From CAG-791 sp963657295 (GTDB lineage: Bacteria > Bacillota > Clostridia > Lachnospirales > Lachnospiraceae), in NCBI GenBank assembly GCA_963657295.1, contig CAVKMX010000140.1, positions 1 through 5,663 on the forward strand: 5,663 nucleotides of DNA, given 5' to 3'. The notes under the pieces are model-generated. The model was not told the origin of the DNA. It saw only the letters and a list, made by a program, of their open reading frames with translations, and did no database searches. The translations under genes were made by a program, and so were the position numbers. Below, one piece after another: positions 1 through 5,663 of this stretch (within the stretch, counting starts at the first letter, position 1; every line of letters begins with the position of its first letter).

Positions 1-74
1 CAGGACGGACAGCTCCGCCAGGACCCGTCACCGGCGGGCGTCTGTACAGTAACGCACTCACCGGCGCAATGTGA
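1..74 (+). CDS. possible C-terminal end of an upstream gene (partial, uncertain)
   Basis: Reading in the third frame from the window edge gives an open stretch that ends at TGA 72-74, with the last residues GRLYSNALTGAM. Two copies of TCACCGGCG (28-36 and 58-66) lie exactly 30 bases apart, so both are read in the same frame as V/L-T-G-G/A. This is mildly in favour of coding. The other two plus frames are also open for 49 to 102 bases, so frame choice is not secure. I do not recognise the protein. In many Firmicutes recO lies upstream of the glycyl-tRNA synthetase gene, but nothing visible here identifies RecO. Confidence 0.25.
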   Translation, partial: GRTAPPGPVTGGRLYSNALTGAM

Positions 75-90
75 GAATCCGCCGCGGGAG

Positions 91-117
91 TTGCACAGGA
101 TATGAAAAAAGTATAAA
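91..117 (+). promoter_or_regulatory. weak candidate sigma-A promoter for the membrane protein-glyS-alaS unit
   Basis: TTGCAC at 91-96 matches 4 of 6 bases of the -35 consensus, and TATAAA at 112-117 matches 5 of 6 of the -10 consensus. The spacer is only 15 bases, shorter than the usual 16-18, which lowers confidence. Transcription would start near 124 and leave about 45 bases before the ATG at 169. The 94 bases between the possible upstream stop (74) and that ATG are too short for a T-box leader, and no T-box core (GGTGGNACCGCG-like) is seen. Confidence 0.3.
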
Positions 118-168
118 GTGTATCTGTTTGGCGTTTCATTTATTTACCCCGGGAGAAGAGAAGCAGCA

Positions 169-957
169 ATGGCGACGAAAGGACGTCCCGGTGCGGGCGG
201 TTCCAGAAAGTCTGCAGGGACCGGCACGGCGAAGGGACAGAAGCGGAAAAACGAATCCGCCAGAAATCATAAGACGAAGCGGAAGAAAACGCACCGCACC
301 GGTGCAGCGGCCCTCCTGTACAGGATCGGGCCTCACGGAATTGCCGTTTTGCTGGCGGTGCTCCTGATTCTGGCTGCGGCGGCCTTTGTTCTCCGCACAG
401 CGGCAAGAGCCCTCGGGCCGAAGGATTATGCGGTCCCGACGGCGGAATTCCGAAGAGACGGCAGCATTCGCGTGACGAGCGTAGAGAGCTTTGAAGAGGA
501 TTATTACGATGCTGCAGAGCTGAAGAGCCAGATCAAGGAGGAGGTTGCCTCGTACAACGAGGCCAACGGGAACGGTCTGGTCCGGCAGAGTGATTTCTCG
601 GCGGCGGATGGGACGGCAAAGGTGGTGCTGACCTATGCCTCGGCGGCGGATTATCAGTCCTTCAACAACATGGCGATCTTCGTGGGAACGGTGCAGGAAG
701 CACAGGAAGGCGGATATGATCTTACCTCCCTTTTGTCGTCGGTCAGCCAGGAGGACTCGTCCCGGATTCTGAACGAGGATACGCTGGCACAGCTCTCGGA
801 CAACAGAGTGATTCTGTGGATGGAGCAGACGGATGTTGTCGTGCCGGAGGATATTCTCTACGTCACCTCCAATCTCACCGTAACGGATCCGACGCACGCT
901 GCGGCCGCAGGCACCATCGATACGGCAGCACCGGCGATTATCATACTCAAGGACTGA
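169..957 (+). CDS. single-pass membrane protein of unknown function, 262 aa
   Basis: I cannot assign a function. The first 45 residues are strongly basic and low in complexity (many K, R, G, S, T) and should stay in the cytoplasm. Residues about 57-77 (GIAVLLAVLLILAAAAFVLR) form one clear transmembrane helix. The remaining 185 residues, an acidic and probably extracytoplasmic domain, include SFEEDYYDAAELKSQIKEEV (107-126) and a YASAADYQSFNN stretch (156-167). I know this pattern from small lachnospiral lipoproteins of unknown function, but here a helix replaces the lipobox. That family link is from memory and unproven. ATG 169 is preferred over an in-frame GTG at 118 because a purine-rich GGGAGAAGAG (151-160) precedes it and the basic tail begins right there; the GTG start would add an unconvincing 17 residues. 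The gene lies 34 bases upstream of glyS and is probably cotranscribed with it. Confidence 0.8.
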   Translation: MATKGRPGAGGSRKSAGTGTAKGQKRKNESARNHKTKRKKTHRTGAAALLYRIGPHGIAVLLAVLLILAAAAFVLRTAARALGPKDYAVPTAEFRRDGSIRVTSVESFEEDYYDAAELKSQIKEEVASYNEANGNGLVRQSDFSAADGTAKVVLTYASAADYQSFNNMAIFVGTVQEAQEGGYDLTSLLSSVSQEDSSRILNEDTLAQLSDNRVILWMEQTDVVVPEDILYVTSNLTVTDPTHAAAAGTIDTAAPAIIILKD

Positions 958-991
958 CCGCAGGCAGACTGCGTCACAGAAAGGAAAACTC

Positions 992-2383
992 ATGGAGAAA
1001 TCAATGGATAAGATTGTGGCATTGTGCAATGCCAGAGGCTTTATTTACCCCGGATCCCAGATCTACGGCGGTCTTTCCAATACCTGGGATTACGGCAACC
1101 TCGGTGTGGAGCTCAAGAACAACGTGAAGAAGGCCTGGTGGCAGAAGTTTGTGCAGGAGTCACCCACCAACGTCGGCGTGGACTGCGCGATTCTCATGAA
1201 TCCGAAGACCTGGGTGGCTTCGGGACATCTGGCGGGATTTTCCGATCCTCTCATGGACTGCAAGGCCTGCGGAGAGCGCTTCCGCGCAGACAAGCTGATT
1301 GAGGATTATGCCAGGGACAATGATCTCACGCTGGATGGCTCGGTGGACGGCTGGTCCAACGATGAGATGATGAGCTTTATCAACAAGTTCAAGGTGGCCT
1401 GCCCCTCCTGCGGACAGTTCCACTGGACAGATATCCGCCAGTTCAATCTGATGTTCAAGACGTTCCAGGGAGTCACGGAGGATTCTGCCAATACCATTTA
1501 TCTTCGTCCGGAAACGGCACAGGGTATTTTCGTCAATTTCAAGAATGTGCAGAGAACCTCCCGGAAGCATCTGCCGTTCGGCATCTGCCAGATCGGCAAG
1601 TCCTTCCGCAATGAGATTACGCCCGGCAATTTTACATTCCGCACCCGTGAGTTCGAACAGATGGAAATGGAGTTCTTCTGCAAGCCGGACACGGATCTGG
1701 AATGGTTCCAGTACTGGAAGAACTATTCCTGGAACTGGCTGCTGACACTGGGAATCAAGGAGGAGCATCTGCGCTTCCGCGATCATGCCAAGGAGGAGCT
1801 GGCCTTCTATTCCAAGGCAACCTCAGACATCGAATACACCTTCCCCTTCGGCGACTGGGGAGAGCTGTGGGGGATTGCTGACCGCACGGATTACGACCTT
1901 ACCCAGCACCAGAACACCTCCGGCGAAGACCTGACCTATTATGACGATGAGACCAATGAGCGTTACATTCCGTATGTCATTGAGCCGTCCCTGGGCTGTG
2001 ACCGCGTGACGCTGGCCTTTTTGTGCGAAGCCTATGATGAGGAGACGCTGCCGGACGGAAGCGTGCGCAATGTCATGCATTTCCATCCCGCGCTGGCACC
2101 GGTGAAGATTGCCGTGCTGCCGCTCTCCAAAAAGCTTTCCGAGCCTGCCCAGAAGCTCTTTACAGAGCTTTCCCGGCACTACAACTGTGAATTCGATGAC
2201 CGCGGTGCCATCGGCAAGCGCTACCGCAGAGAGGATGAGATCGGGACGCCGTTCTGCATCTGCTACGATTTTGATTCCGAAAACGATCAGGCCGTCACCA
2301 TCCGCGACCGGGACACCATGGAGCAGGTCCGCGTGCCGATTGCAGAGCTCAAGAACTGGTTTGACGGAAAGTTTGAGTTTTAA
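992..2383 (+). CDS. glyS: glycyl-tRNA synthetase, dimeric (alpha2) class II type, 463 aa
   Basis: The enzyme charges tRNA(Gly) with glycine using ATP in the cytoplasm. The N-terminal GFIYPGSQIYGG (16-27) and TWDYGNLG (31-38) are typical of the single-chain GlyRS. Two CxxC pairs (C90/C93 and C137/C140) suit a structural zinc site in the insertion typical of this type. LRPETAQGIFVNF (171-183) is the family signature. Class II motif 2 is FRNEITPGNF to REFEQMEMEFF (205-229), and motif 3 is GCDR (335-338) in EPSLGCDRVTLAF. From about residue 369 the chain is the HGTP anticodon-binding domain (VKIAVLPLSKK, FDDRGAIGKRYRREDEIGTPF). Its length is normal for bacterial dimeric GlyRS, and no key residue is missing. 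The start at ATG 992 has AAAGGA (980-985) six bases upstream; ATG 1004 is less well placed. This is not the two-subunit glyQ/glyS type of E. coli. glyS or glyQS is the usual symbol. Confidence 0.97.
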   Translation: MEKSMDKIVALCNARGFIYPGSQIYGGLSNTWDYGNLGVELKNNVKKAWWQKFVQESPTNVGVDCAILMNPKTWVASGHLAGFSDPLMDCKACGERFRADKLIEDYARDNDLTLDGSVDGWSNDEMMSFINKFKVACPSCGQFHWTDIRQFNLMFKTFQGVTEDSANTIYLRPETAQGIFVNFKNVQRTSRKHLPFGICQIGKSFRNEITPGNFTFRTREFEQMEMEFFCKPDTDLEWFQYWKNYSWNWLLTLGIKEEHLRFRDHAKEELAFYSKATSDIEYTFPFGDWGELWGIADRTDYDLTQHQNTSGEDLTYYDDETNERYIPYVIEPSLGCDRVTLAFLCEAYDEETLPDGSVRNVMHFHPALAPVKIAVLPLSKKLSEPAQKLFTELSRHYNCEFDDRGAIGKRYRREDEIGTPFCICYDFDSENDQAVTIRDRDTMEQVRVPIAELKNWFDGKFEF

Positions 2384-2413
2384 ACGGACATCATTTACGA
2401 AAGGATTTCGGAC

Positions 2414-5122
2414 ATGCAATACAGAGGAGTCAATGAACTGCGCGAGCTGTTCCTGTCTTATTTTGAGGAGAAAGGATGCCTGCGCCTGAACAGCTTTTCT
2501 CTGGTTCCCCACAACGATACCTCACTTCTGATCATCAATTCCGGGATGGCGCCTATGAAGCCGTGGTTCTCCGGACAGGAGATTCCGCCCAGGAGACGCG
2601 TGACAACCTGTCAGAAGTGCATTCGAACCGGAGACCTGGAAAACGTGGGGAAGACGGCCCGTCACGGCACCTATTTTGAGATGCTGGGGAATTTCTCCTT
2701 CGGAGATTATTTCAAGAAGGAAGCCATTCCGTGGGCCTGGGAGTTCCTGACGGAGCGCGTCGGACTGGATCCGGACCGGCTGTATCCCTCCGTTTATGAG
2801 GAGGATGATGAGGCGTACAACATCTGGCTCAATGATATGCACATCCCGGCAGAACGGATTTACAAGTTCGGCAAGGCGGACAATTTCTGGGAGCACGGCT
2901 CCGGTCCCTGCGGTCCCTGCTCGGAAATTTACTACGATCGAGGGGAAAAATACGGGAACGGACCGGACGATGTGATGGGCGGTGAGGGCGACCGCTATAT
3001 GGAAGTATGGAACATCGTCTTCACCCAGTTCAACAATGACGGCAAGGGCAACTATACCGAGCTCGTGCAGAAAAACATTGATACCGGAATGGGACTGGAG
3101 CGGCTGGCGGTTGCCGTGCAGGATGTGGGCTCCATCTTTGATGTGGATACGCTGAAATCTCTGCGCGATCTGATCTGCCGGCTGGCCGGCGGTATTCTGT
3201 ATGAGCAGCCGGGCACCTACGATTCCGATGTCTCCGTCCGTATCTGCACGGATCATGCACGGGCGATGACCTTTATGATTTCGGACGGCATCATGCCTTC
3301 CAACAACGGCAGAGGCTATGTGCTGCGGCGCCTGATCCGGCGCGCCGTCCGTCACGGCCGCAAGCTCGGCATCAAGGGATCCTTCCTGCCGGAGCTGGCC
3401 ATGAACGTCATCGAGACCTCCAGGGATGGGTATCCGGAGCTGGCGGAAAAGAAAGATTTCATTCTGAACGTCGTCCGCGCGGAGGAGGAGAAATTCGAGA
3501 AGACCTATGAGCAGGGCATGGCCATTCTGGAGGAAATGGAGCGCGCGCTGTCGGAAAGCGGCGGGCGGCAGCTCTCCGGAGAGGATGCCTTCAAGCTCTA
3601 CGATACCTATGGATTCCCGATCGACAACACGAAGGAGATTCTGGAGGAAAAGGGCTTTACGGTCGATGAGGACGGCTTTGAACAGGCCATGAAGCAGCAG
3701 CGGGAGCAGGCACGCTCCGACCGCGAGCGATCCGGAAAGGCAGCCACGTACATGGGGGCGGCGGCAACCGTATACGAGGAGATGGATCCGTCTCTTACCA
3801 GCAGATTTGTCGGCTATGATACCACCGAGGCGGTGTCCTCAATTACGGCGCTTGCCAGCCTTCCGTCCCTTTCCGGCGATACAGAGGATGAGGACAGCGT
3901 AGCGGAGGCCCTCTGCGAAGGACAATACGGAGCGGTGATCACCAAAGAGACCCCGTTCTACGGAACGATGGGCGGTCAGGTCGGCGACAGAGGTGTGATC
4001 ACGCTTTCCGGCGGTTCGCAGGGAGAGGCTGCCGGTGTGTTCGTCGTGGATGCCACCGAGCATGTGGCCGGCGGCAAGCTGGCCCACATCGGTCATGTGA
4101 CGTCCGGTATGTTCCGGCTCGGAGATTCGGTTGTCCTGCAGGCAGATGCAAAGGCACGGCTGGCGACCTGCAGGAACCATTCGGCCACGCACCTTCTCCA
4201 GAAGGCGCTCCGGGAGGTTCTCGGAACCCATGTGGAACAGGCGGGCTCTTATCAGGATACGGATCGGACCAGATTTGATTTCTCGCATTTCCAGGCAATG
4301 ACGTCAGAGGAACTGCAGAGGGTGGAGGATCTGGTAAACGAAAAGATCTCCGAGGGGCTGCCCGTTGTGACCAGGGTCATGTCCCTGGAGGAGGCGAAGA
4401 AGACCGGCGCCATGGCACTGTTCGGTGAAAAGTACGGCGACTCGGTCCGCGTTGTGGAAATGGGCGGCTGGTCCGTGGAACTCTGCGGCGGCACGCATGT
4501 ACAGAACACCAGCCAGATCGGGCAGTTCAAGATTGTGTCGGAGAACGGTGTCGCTGCAGGTGTCCGCAGAATCGAGGCGCTGACCGGCGACAATGTCCGC
4601 GCCTATTACCGATCCCTGGAAAGAGAAATGACGGAAGCGGCAGAGCTGGTGAAGGCTACGCCTGCAACGCTTGCGGAGCGGATCCGCGCTCTTCAGAAGG
4701 AGCTGCGGGCCGCCAGATCGGAGAACGAGTCCCTCAAGGCCAGGGAGGCACAGGCTTCTCTGGGAAGCGTCATGGAGAAGGTGAGGGAGATCCACGGAGT
4801 GCCGTTCCTTGCCGCCCATGTACCCGGTGTGGACATGAACGAGCTGCGGAATCTTGGCGATGATCTGAAGAGCCGGCTTCCCGGAGGTGTGGTGGTGCTC
4901 ATTTCCGACAAGGACGGAAAGGTCAGCCTGGTGTCCATGGTTTCCGATGAGGCGATGGCAAAGGGAGCCCATGCTGGGAACCTGGTCAAGGCGATTGCAA
5001 AAGAAGTCGGCGGTGGCGGCGGCGGACGCCCGAATATGGCACAGGCCGGCGGTAAGAATCCGGCAGGAATACCGAAGGCTCTGGAGCAGGCAGGCACCGC
5101 CCTGGAGCAGCAGCTCGGCTGA
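2414..5122 (+). CDS. alaS: alanyl-tRNA synthetase, full length with editing and C-Ala domains, 902 aa
   Basis: The enzyme charges tRNA(Ala) with alanine and hydrolyses mischarged Ser- and Gly-tRNA(Ala). The class IIc catalytic domain spans about 1-245: CQKCIRTGDLENVGKTARHG (66-85), motif 2 around RHGTYFEMLGNFSFGDYF (83-100), GSGPCGPCSE (162-171) and motif 3 DTGMGLERL (223-231). A tRNA-recognition region follows, with SNNGRGYVLRRLIRRA (296-311). The editing domain (about 466-725) carries TPFYGTMGGQVGDRG (513-527) and the zinc ligands H589, H593, C691 and H695, from HSATH and CGGTH. A probable coiled coil (about 735-780) leads to the C-Ala domain with GGGGGGRPNMAQAGGK (866-881). At 902 residues it is about 25 longer than E. 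coli AlaRS (876), and all four zinc ligands are shifted by 25, so the extra length lies before the editing core. AAAGGA (2400-2405) sits eight bases before ATG 2414, and the gene follows glyS by 30 bases. Confidence 0.98.
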   Translation: MQYRGVNELRELFLSYFEEKGCLRLNSFSLVPHNDTSLLIINSGMAPMKPWFSGQEIPPRRRVTTCQKCIRTGDLENVGKTARHGTYFEMLGNFSFGDYFKKEAIPWAWEFLTERVGLDPDRLYPSVYEEDDEAYNIWLNDMHIPAERIYKFGKADNFWEHGSGPCGPCSEIYYDRGEKYGNGPDDVMGGEGDRYMEVWNIVFTQFNNDGKGNYTELVQKNIDTGMGLERLAVAVQDVGSIFDVDTLKSLRDLICRLAGGILYEQPGTYDSDVSVRICTDHARAMTFMISDGIMPSNNGRGYVLRRLIRRAVRHGRKLGIKGSFLPELAMNVIETSRDGYPELAEKKDFILNVVRAEEEKFEKTYEQGMAILEEMERALSESGGRQLSGEDAFKLYDTYGFPIDNTKEILEEKGFTVDEDGFEQAMKQQREQARSDRERSGKAATYMGAAATVYEEMDPSLTSRFVGYDTTEAVSSITALASLPSLSGDTEDEDSVAEALCEGQYGAVITKETPFYGTMGGQVGDRGVITLSGGSQGEAAGVFVVDATEHVAGGKLAHIGHVTSGMFRLGDSVVLQADAKARLATCRNHSATHLLQKALREVLGTHVEQAGSYQDTDRTRFDFSHFQAMTSEELQRVEDLVNEKISEGLPVVTRVMSLEEAKKTGAMALFGEKYGDSVRVVEMGGWSVELCGGTHVQNTSQIGQFKIVSENGVAAGVRRIEALTGDNVRAYYRSLEREMTEAAELVKATPATLAERIRALQKELRAARSENESLKAREAQASLGSVMEKVREIHGVPFLAAHVPGVDMNELRNLGDDLKSRLPGGVVVLISDKDGKVSLVSMVSDEAMAKGAHAGNLVKAIAKEVGGGGGGRPNMAQAGGKNPAGIPKALEQAGTALEQQLG

Positions 5123-5137
5123 TGTGAAGATATCCCC

Positions 5138-5166
5138 TTTACAAAAGCGAGACAAGACCGTATAAT
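5138..5166 (+). promoter_or_regulatory. near-consensus sigma-A promoter directly after alaS
   Basis: TTTACA (5138-5143, 5 of 6 matches to TTGACA), a 17-base spacer and a perfect TATAAT (5161-5166) form the best promoter in the window. Transcription would begin near 5172-5174. It starts 15 bases past the alaS stop, with no terminator between, and no plus-strand gene follows within the window. In several Clostridia alaS is followed by ireB and ruvX, so this may be the promoter of a downstream gene now cut off by the insertion sequence; that is an inference. It could instead belong to the mobile element or to a small RNA. Confidence 0.75.
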
Positions 5167-5172
5167 CCCATC

Positions 5173-5240
5173 TTCAACAGTTGAGAGAAAGCAAAGAGCT
5201 CAGAAATGGCGTATTTACGCTGTTTCTGGGCTCTGTTGAG
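5173..5240 (+). ncRNA. candidate structured RNA or 5' leader with a long hairpin
   Basis: The main stem pairs 5195-5211 with 5218-5234: 17 consecutive pairs, three of them G-U (5200/5229, 5207/5222, 5208/5221), around the loop TATTTA. T5212-A5217 could add an eighteenth pair. An outer stem pairs 5173-5178 (TTCAAC) with 5235-5240 (GTTGAG), leaving a one-sided bulge at 5179-5194. The predicted start of the upstream promoter falls at the first base of the outer stem, so the RNA would fold from its 5' end. The three wobble pairs become A-C mismatches on the minus strand, which favours a plus-strand RNA. No T-run follows the stem, so it is not an ordinary terminator on this strand. It matches no RNA family I can recognise (6S, tmRNA, SRP RNA, RNase P RNA and common riboswitches were considered). 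The inverted repeat could also be part of an insertion sequence end. Confidence 0.45.
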
Positions 5241-5464
5241 TTCGAAAAAGTGTTGTATGGAAAGTATAGTTTGGGGGCGGATTTAAAAAAATTTGTGTAG
5301 ATCCTGCTCGAGAAACTCATTATAACCAGGCCGGCGTCAAAACGGCGCGGGACCAAGATAAAACCGCCCATGGGCCCCGCCCGCACCTGCCGCCTACACA
5401 GTAGGATTTATACGCGAAAAACAGATTTGTCTTGTTCCGGCATGCTCTGGCTGCTGATGAAGTG
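5241..5464. other. non-coding stretch with inverted repeats between alaS and the transposase
   Basis: I see no convincing gene here. The left part (to about 5330) is AT-rich, and 5331-5395 is very GC-rich. TGTGTAG (5294-5300) is complementary to CTACACA (5394-5400), enclosing 93 bases. CCTAC-ACA-GTAGG (5393-5405) is a local inverted repeat. GCCCATGGGC (5366-5375) is a perfect palindrome. GGGCGG (5275-5280) pairs with CCGCCC (5364-5369), extended by TTT/AAA after one mismatch. Part or all of this stretch is probably the untranslated end of the insertion sequence whose transposase begins at 5465, and the element boundary should lie in it or just to its left. Confidence 0.5.
5393..5405. repeat. 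short inverted repeat CCTAC-ACA-GTAGG
   Basis: The two five-base arms are perfect and separated by three bases. The repeat lies 59 bases beyond the stop of the minus-strand transposase gene. Its left arm overlaps the CTACACA that pairs with TGTGTAG at 5294-5300, so the two structures would be alternatives. It might be a weak 3' hairpin of the transposase transcript or a subterminal protein-binding site. No T-run follows it in either direction, so it is not a standard terminator. Confidence 0.4.
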
Positions 5465-5663
5465 TCAGGAGATGCTCCGCAGCTTACGATTCAATTCCTT
5501 GGGCTGATAAAACTTCTTGTCGAGCTGAAGGCCAAACACTCCGTTCAGGGCATTCAGAGTCTGCGAACCGGTGTAGTTGGCAAGGTAATACGTATCCTGC
5601 GCATTTGTTACCTGCATGTTCTGCAGAGTTTCAATGATGTTGGCGGTGGTAAAGTGCTGCATA
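5465..5663 (-). CDS. C-terminal fragment of a probable IS4/IS1634-type transposase (runs off the right edge)
   Basis: Sixty-five residues are visible before the TGA stop, whose complement TCA is at 5465-5467. The stretch FTTANIIETLQNMQVT is followed by DTYYLANYTGSQTLNAL, LQLDKKFYQPKELNRKL and the basic end RSIS. This pattern (a helix ending in a LxxM motif, a YxxxYTGS segment, then LDxKxYxPKxLNxxL at the extreme C-terminus) resembles the tail of clostridial DDE transposases of the IS4/IS1634 group. I base this on recalled family style, and the catalytic residues lie outside the window. The first visible Met is probably internal, not a start. The gene is convergent with alaS. Whether the element is intact cannot be judged. 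Confidence 0.6.
   Translation of the reverse strand, partial: MQHFTTANIIETLQNMQVTNAQDTYYLANYTGSQTLNALNGVFGLQLDKKFYQPKELNRKLRSIS

Larger units (their letters stand above)
5241..5663 (-). mobile_element. one end of an insertion sequence (IS4/IS1634-like), boundary unknown
   Basis: The call rests on the transposase-like C-terminus at 5465-5663 and on the repeat-rich, gene-free DNA beside it. Only one end of the element is in view, so the terminal inverted repeat and target duplication cannot be identified. The true left boundary could be anywhere from about 5167, right after the TATAAT of the orphan promoter, to about 5460. The start given here is a working estimate. Confidence 0.4.

Noticed and set aside
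102..116. Tiny frame MKKV after AGGA at 97-100
   Set aside because: A four-codon frame after a plausible ribosome binding site is easily produced by chance in an A-rich stretch, and nothing links it to control of the next gene.
118..168. GTG at 118 as start of the membrane protein
   Set aside because: It would add 17 residues that do not fit the basic N-terminal tail, and it overlaps the likely promoter and leader region. ATG 169 has a purine-rich upstream sequence.
75..168. T-box or glycine riboswitch leader
   Set aside because: The stretch is too short, and no T-box core or glycine aptamer motif is visible.
136..1029. Long minus-strand open frame opposite the membrane protein gene
   Set aside because: It mirrors codon bias of the plus-strand gene, has a Cys/Arg-rich composition without domain logic, and overlaps a better supported gene along its length. 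The same applies to the antisense frames within glyS and alaS (for example 2522-3355 and 4304-5155).
5195..5240. Hairpin as the rho-independent terminator of alaS
   Set aside because: The stem is long, but the plus strand continues with GTTGAGTTCGAAAAAG and has no T-run. A promoter also lies between alaS and the stem.
5319..5340. Minus-strand TTGACG and TATAAT as a promoter
   Set aside because: The two boxes are only 10 bases apart, far too close for sigma-A, and no -35 match exists at the correct distance.
5174..5386. Minus-strand 70-residue frame between the transposase and alaS
   Set aside because: It starts at a GTG without a properly spaced ribosome binding site, spans the hairpin and repeats, and shows no recognisable domain. 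It is more likely non-coding, though a conserved element-borne peptide cannot be excluded.

Overview
The window looks like chromosomal DNA from a moderately GC-rich member of the Clostridia, most likely Lachnospiraceae. The evidence is the dimeric single-chain glycyl-tRNA synthetase of Gram-positive type, an alanyl-tRNA synthetase with clostridial wording in its motifs, AAAGGA-type ribosome binding sites, and a membrane-anchored protein that resembles small lachnospiral surface proteins. The family assignment is an inference from protein style; no 16S or other marker is present.

Layout. Bases 1-74 may hold the last codons of an upstream gene, but this cannot be confirmed. Three genes then run on the plus strand with short gaps: a single-pass membrane protein of unknown function (169-957), glyS for glycyl-tRNA synthetase (992-2383) and alaS for alanyl-tRNA synthetase (2414-5122). 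The gaps are 34 and 30 bases. Neither contains a visible terminator, promoter or T-box leader, so the three genes are probably one transcription unit. The two synthetases are intact and keep their catalytic and zinc-binding motifs. They supply Gly-tRNA(Gly) and Ala-tRNA(Ala) for translation.

After alaS the character changes. A near-consensus sigma-A promoter (TTTACA, 17 bases, TATAAT) starts 15 bases past the alaS stop. The predicted transcript begins with a long, almost perfect hairpin (5195-5234) that an outer stem near the 5' end also encloses. No plus-strand gene follows. About 225 bases of non-coding DNA with several inverted repeats come next, and then the 3' end of a minus-strand gene enters from the right edge (5465-5663). 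Its 65 visible residues resemble the C-terminus of an IS4/IS1634-type DDE transposase.

The simplest reading is a conserved housekeeping operon followed by an insertion sequence. The insertion has separated, or the element itself carries, an orphan promoter and a structured RNA. The promoter plus hairpin is the least explained and most interesting part of the window. The synthetase genes are ordinary.
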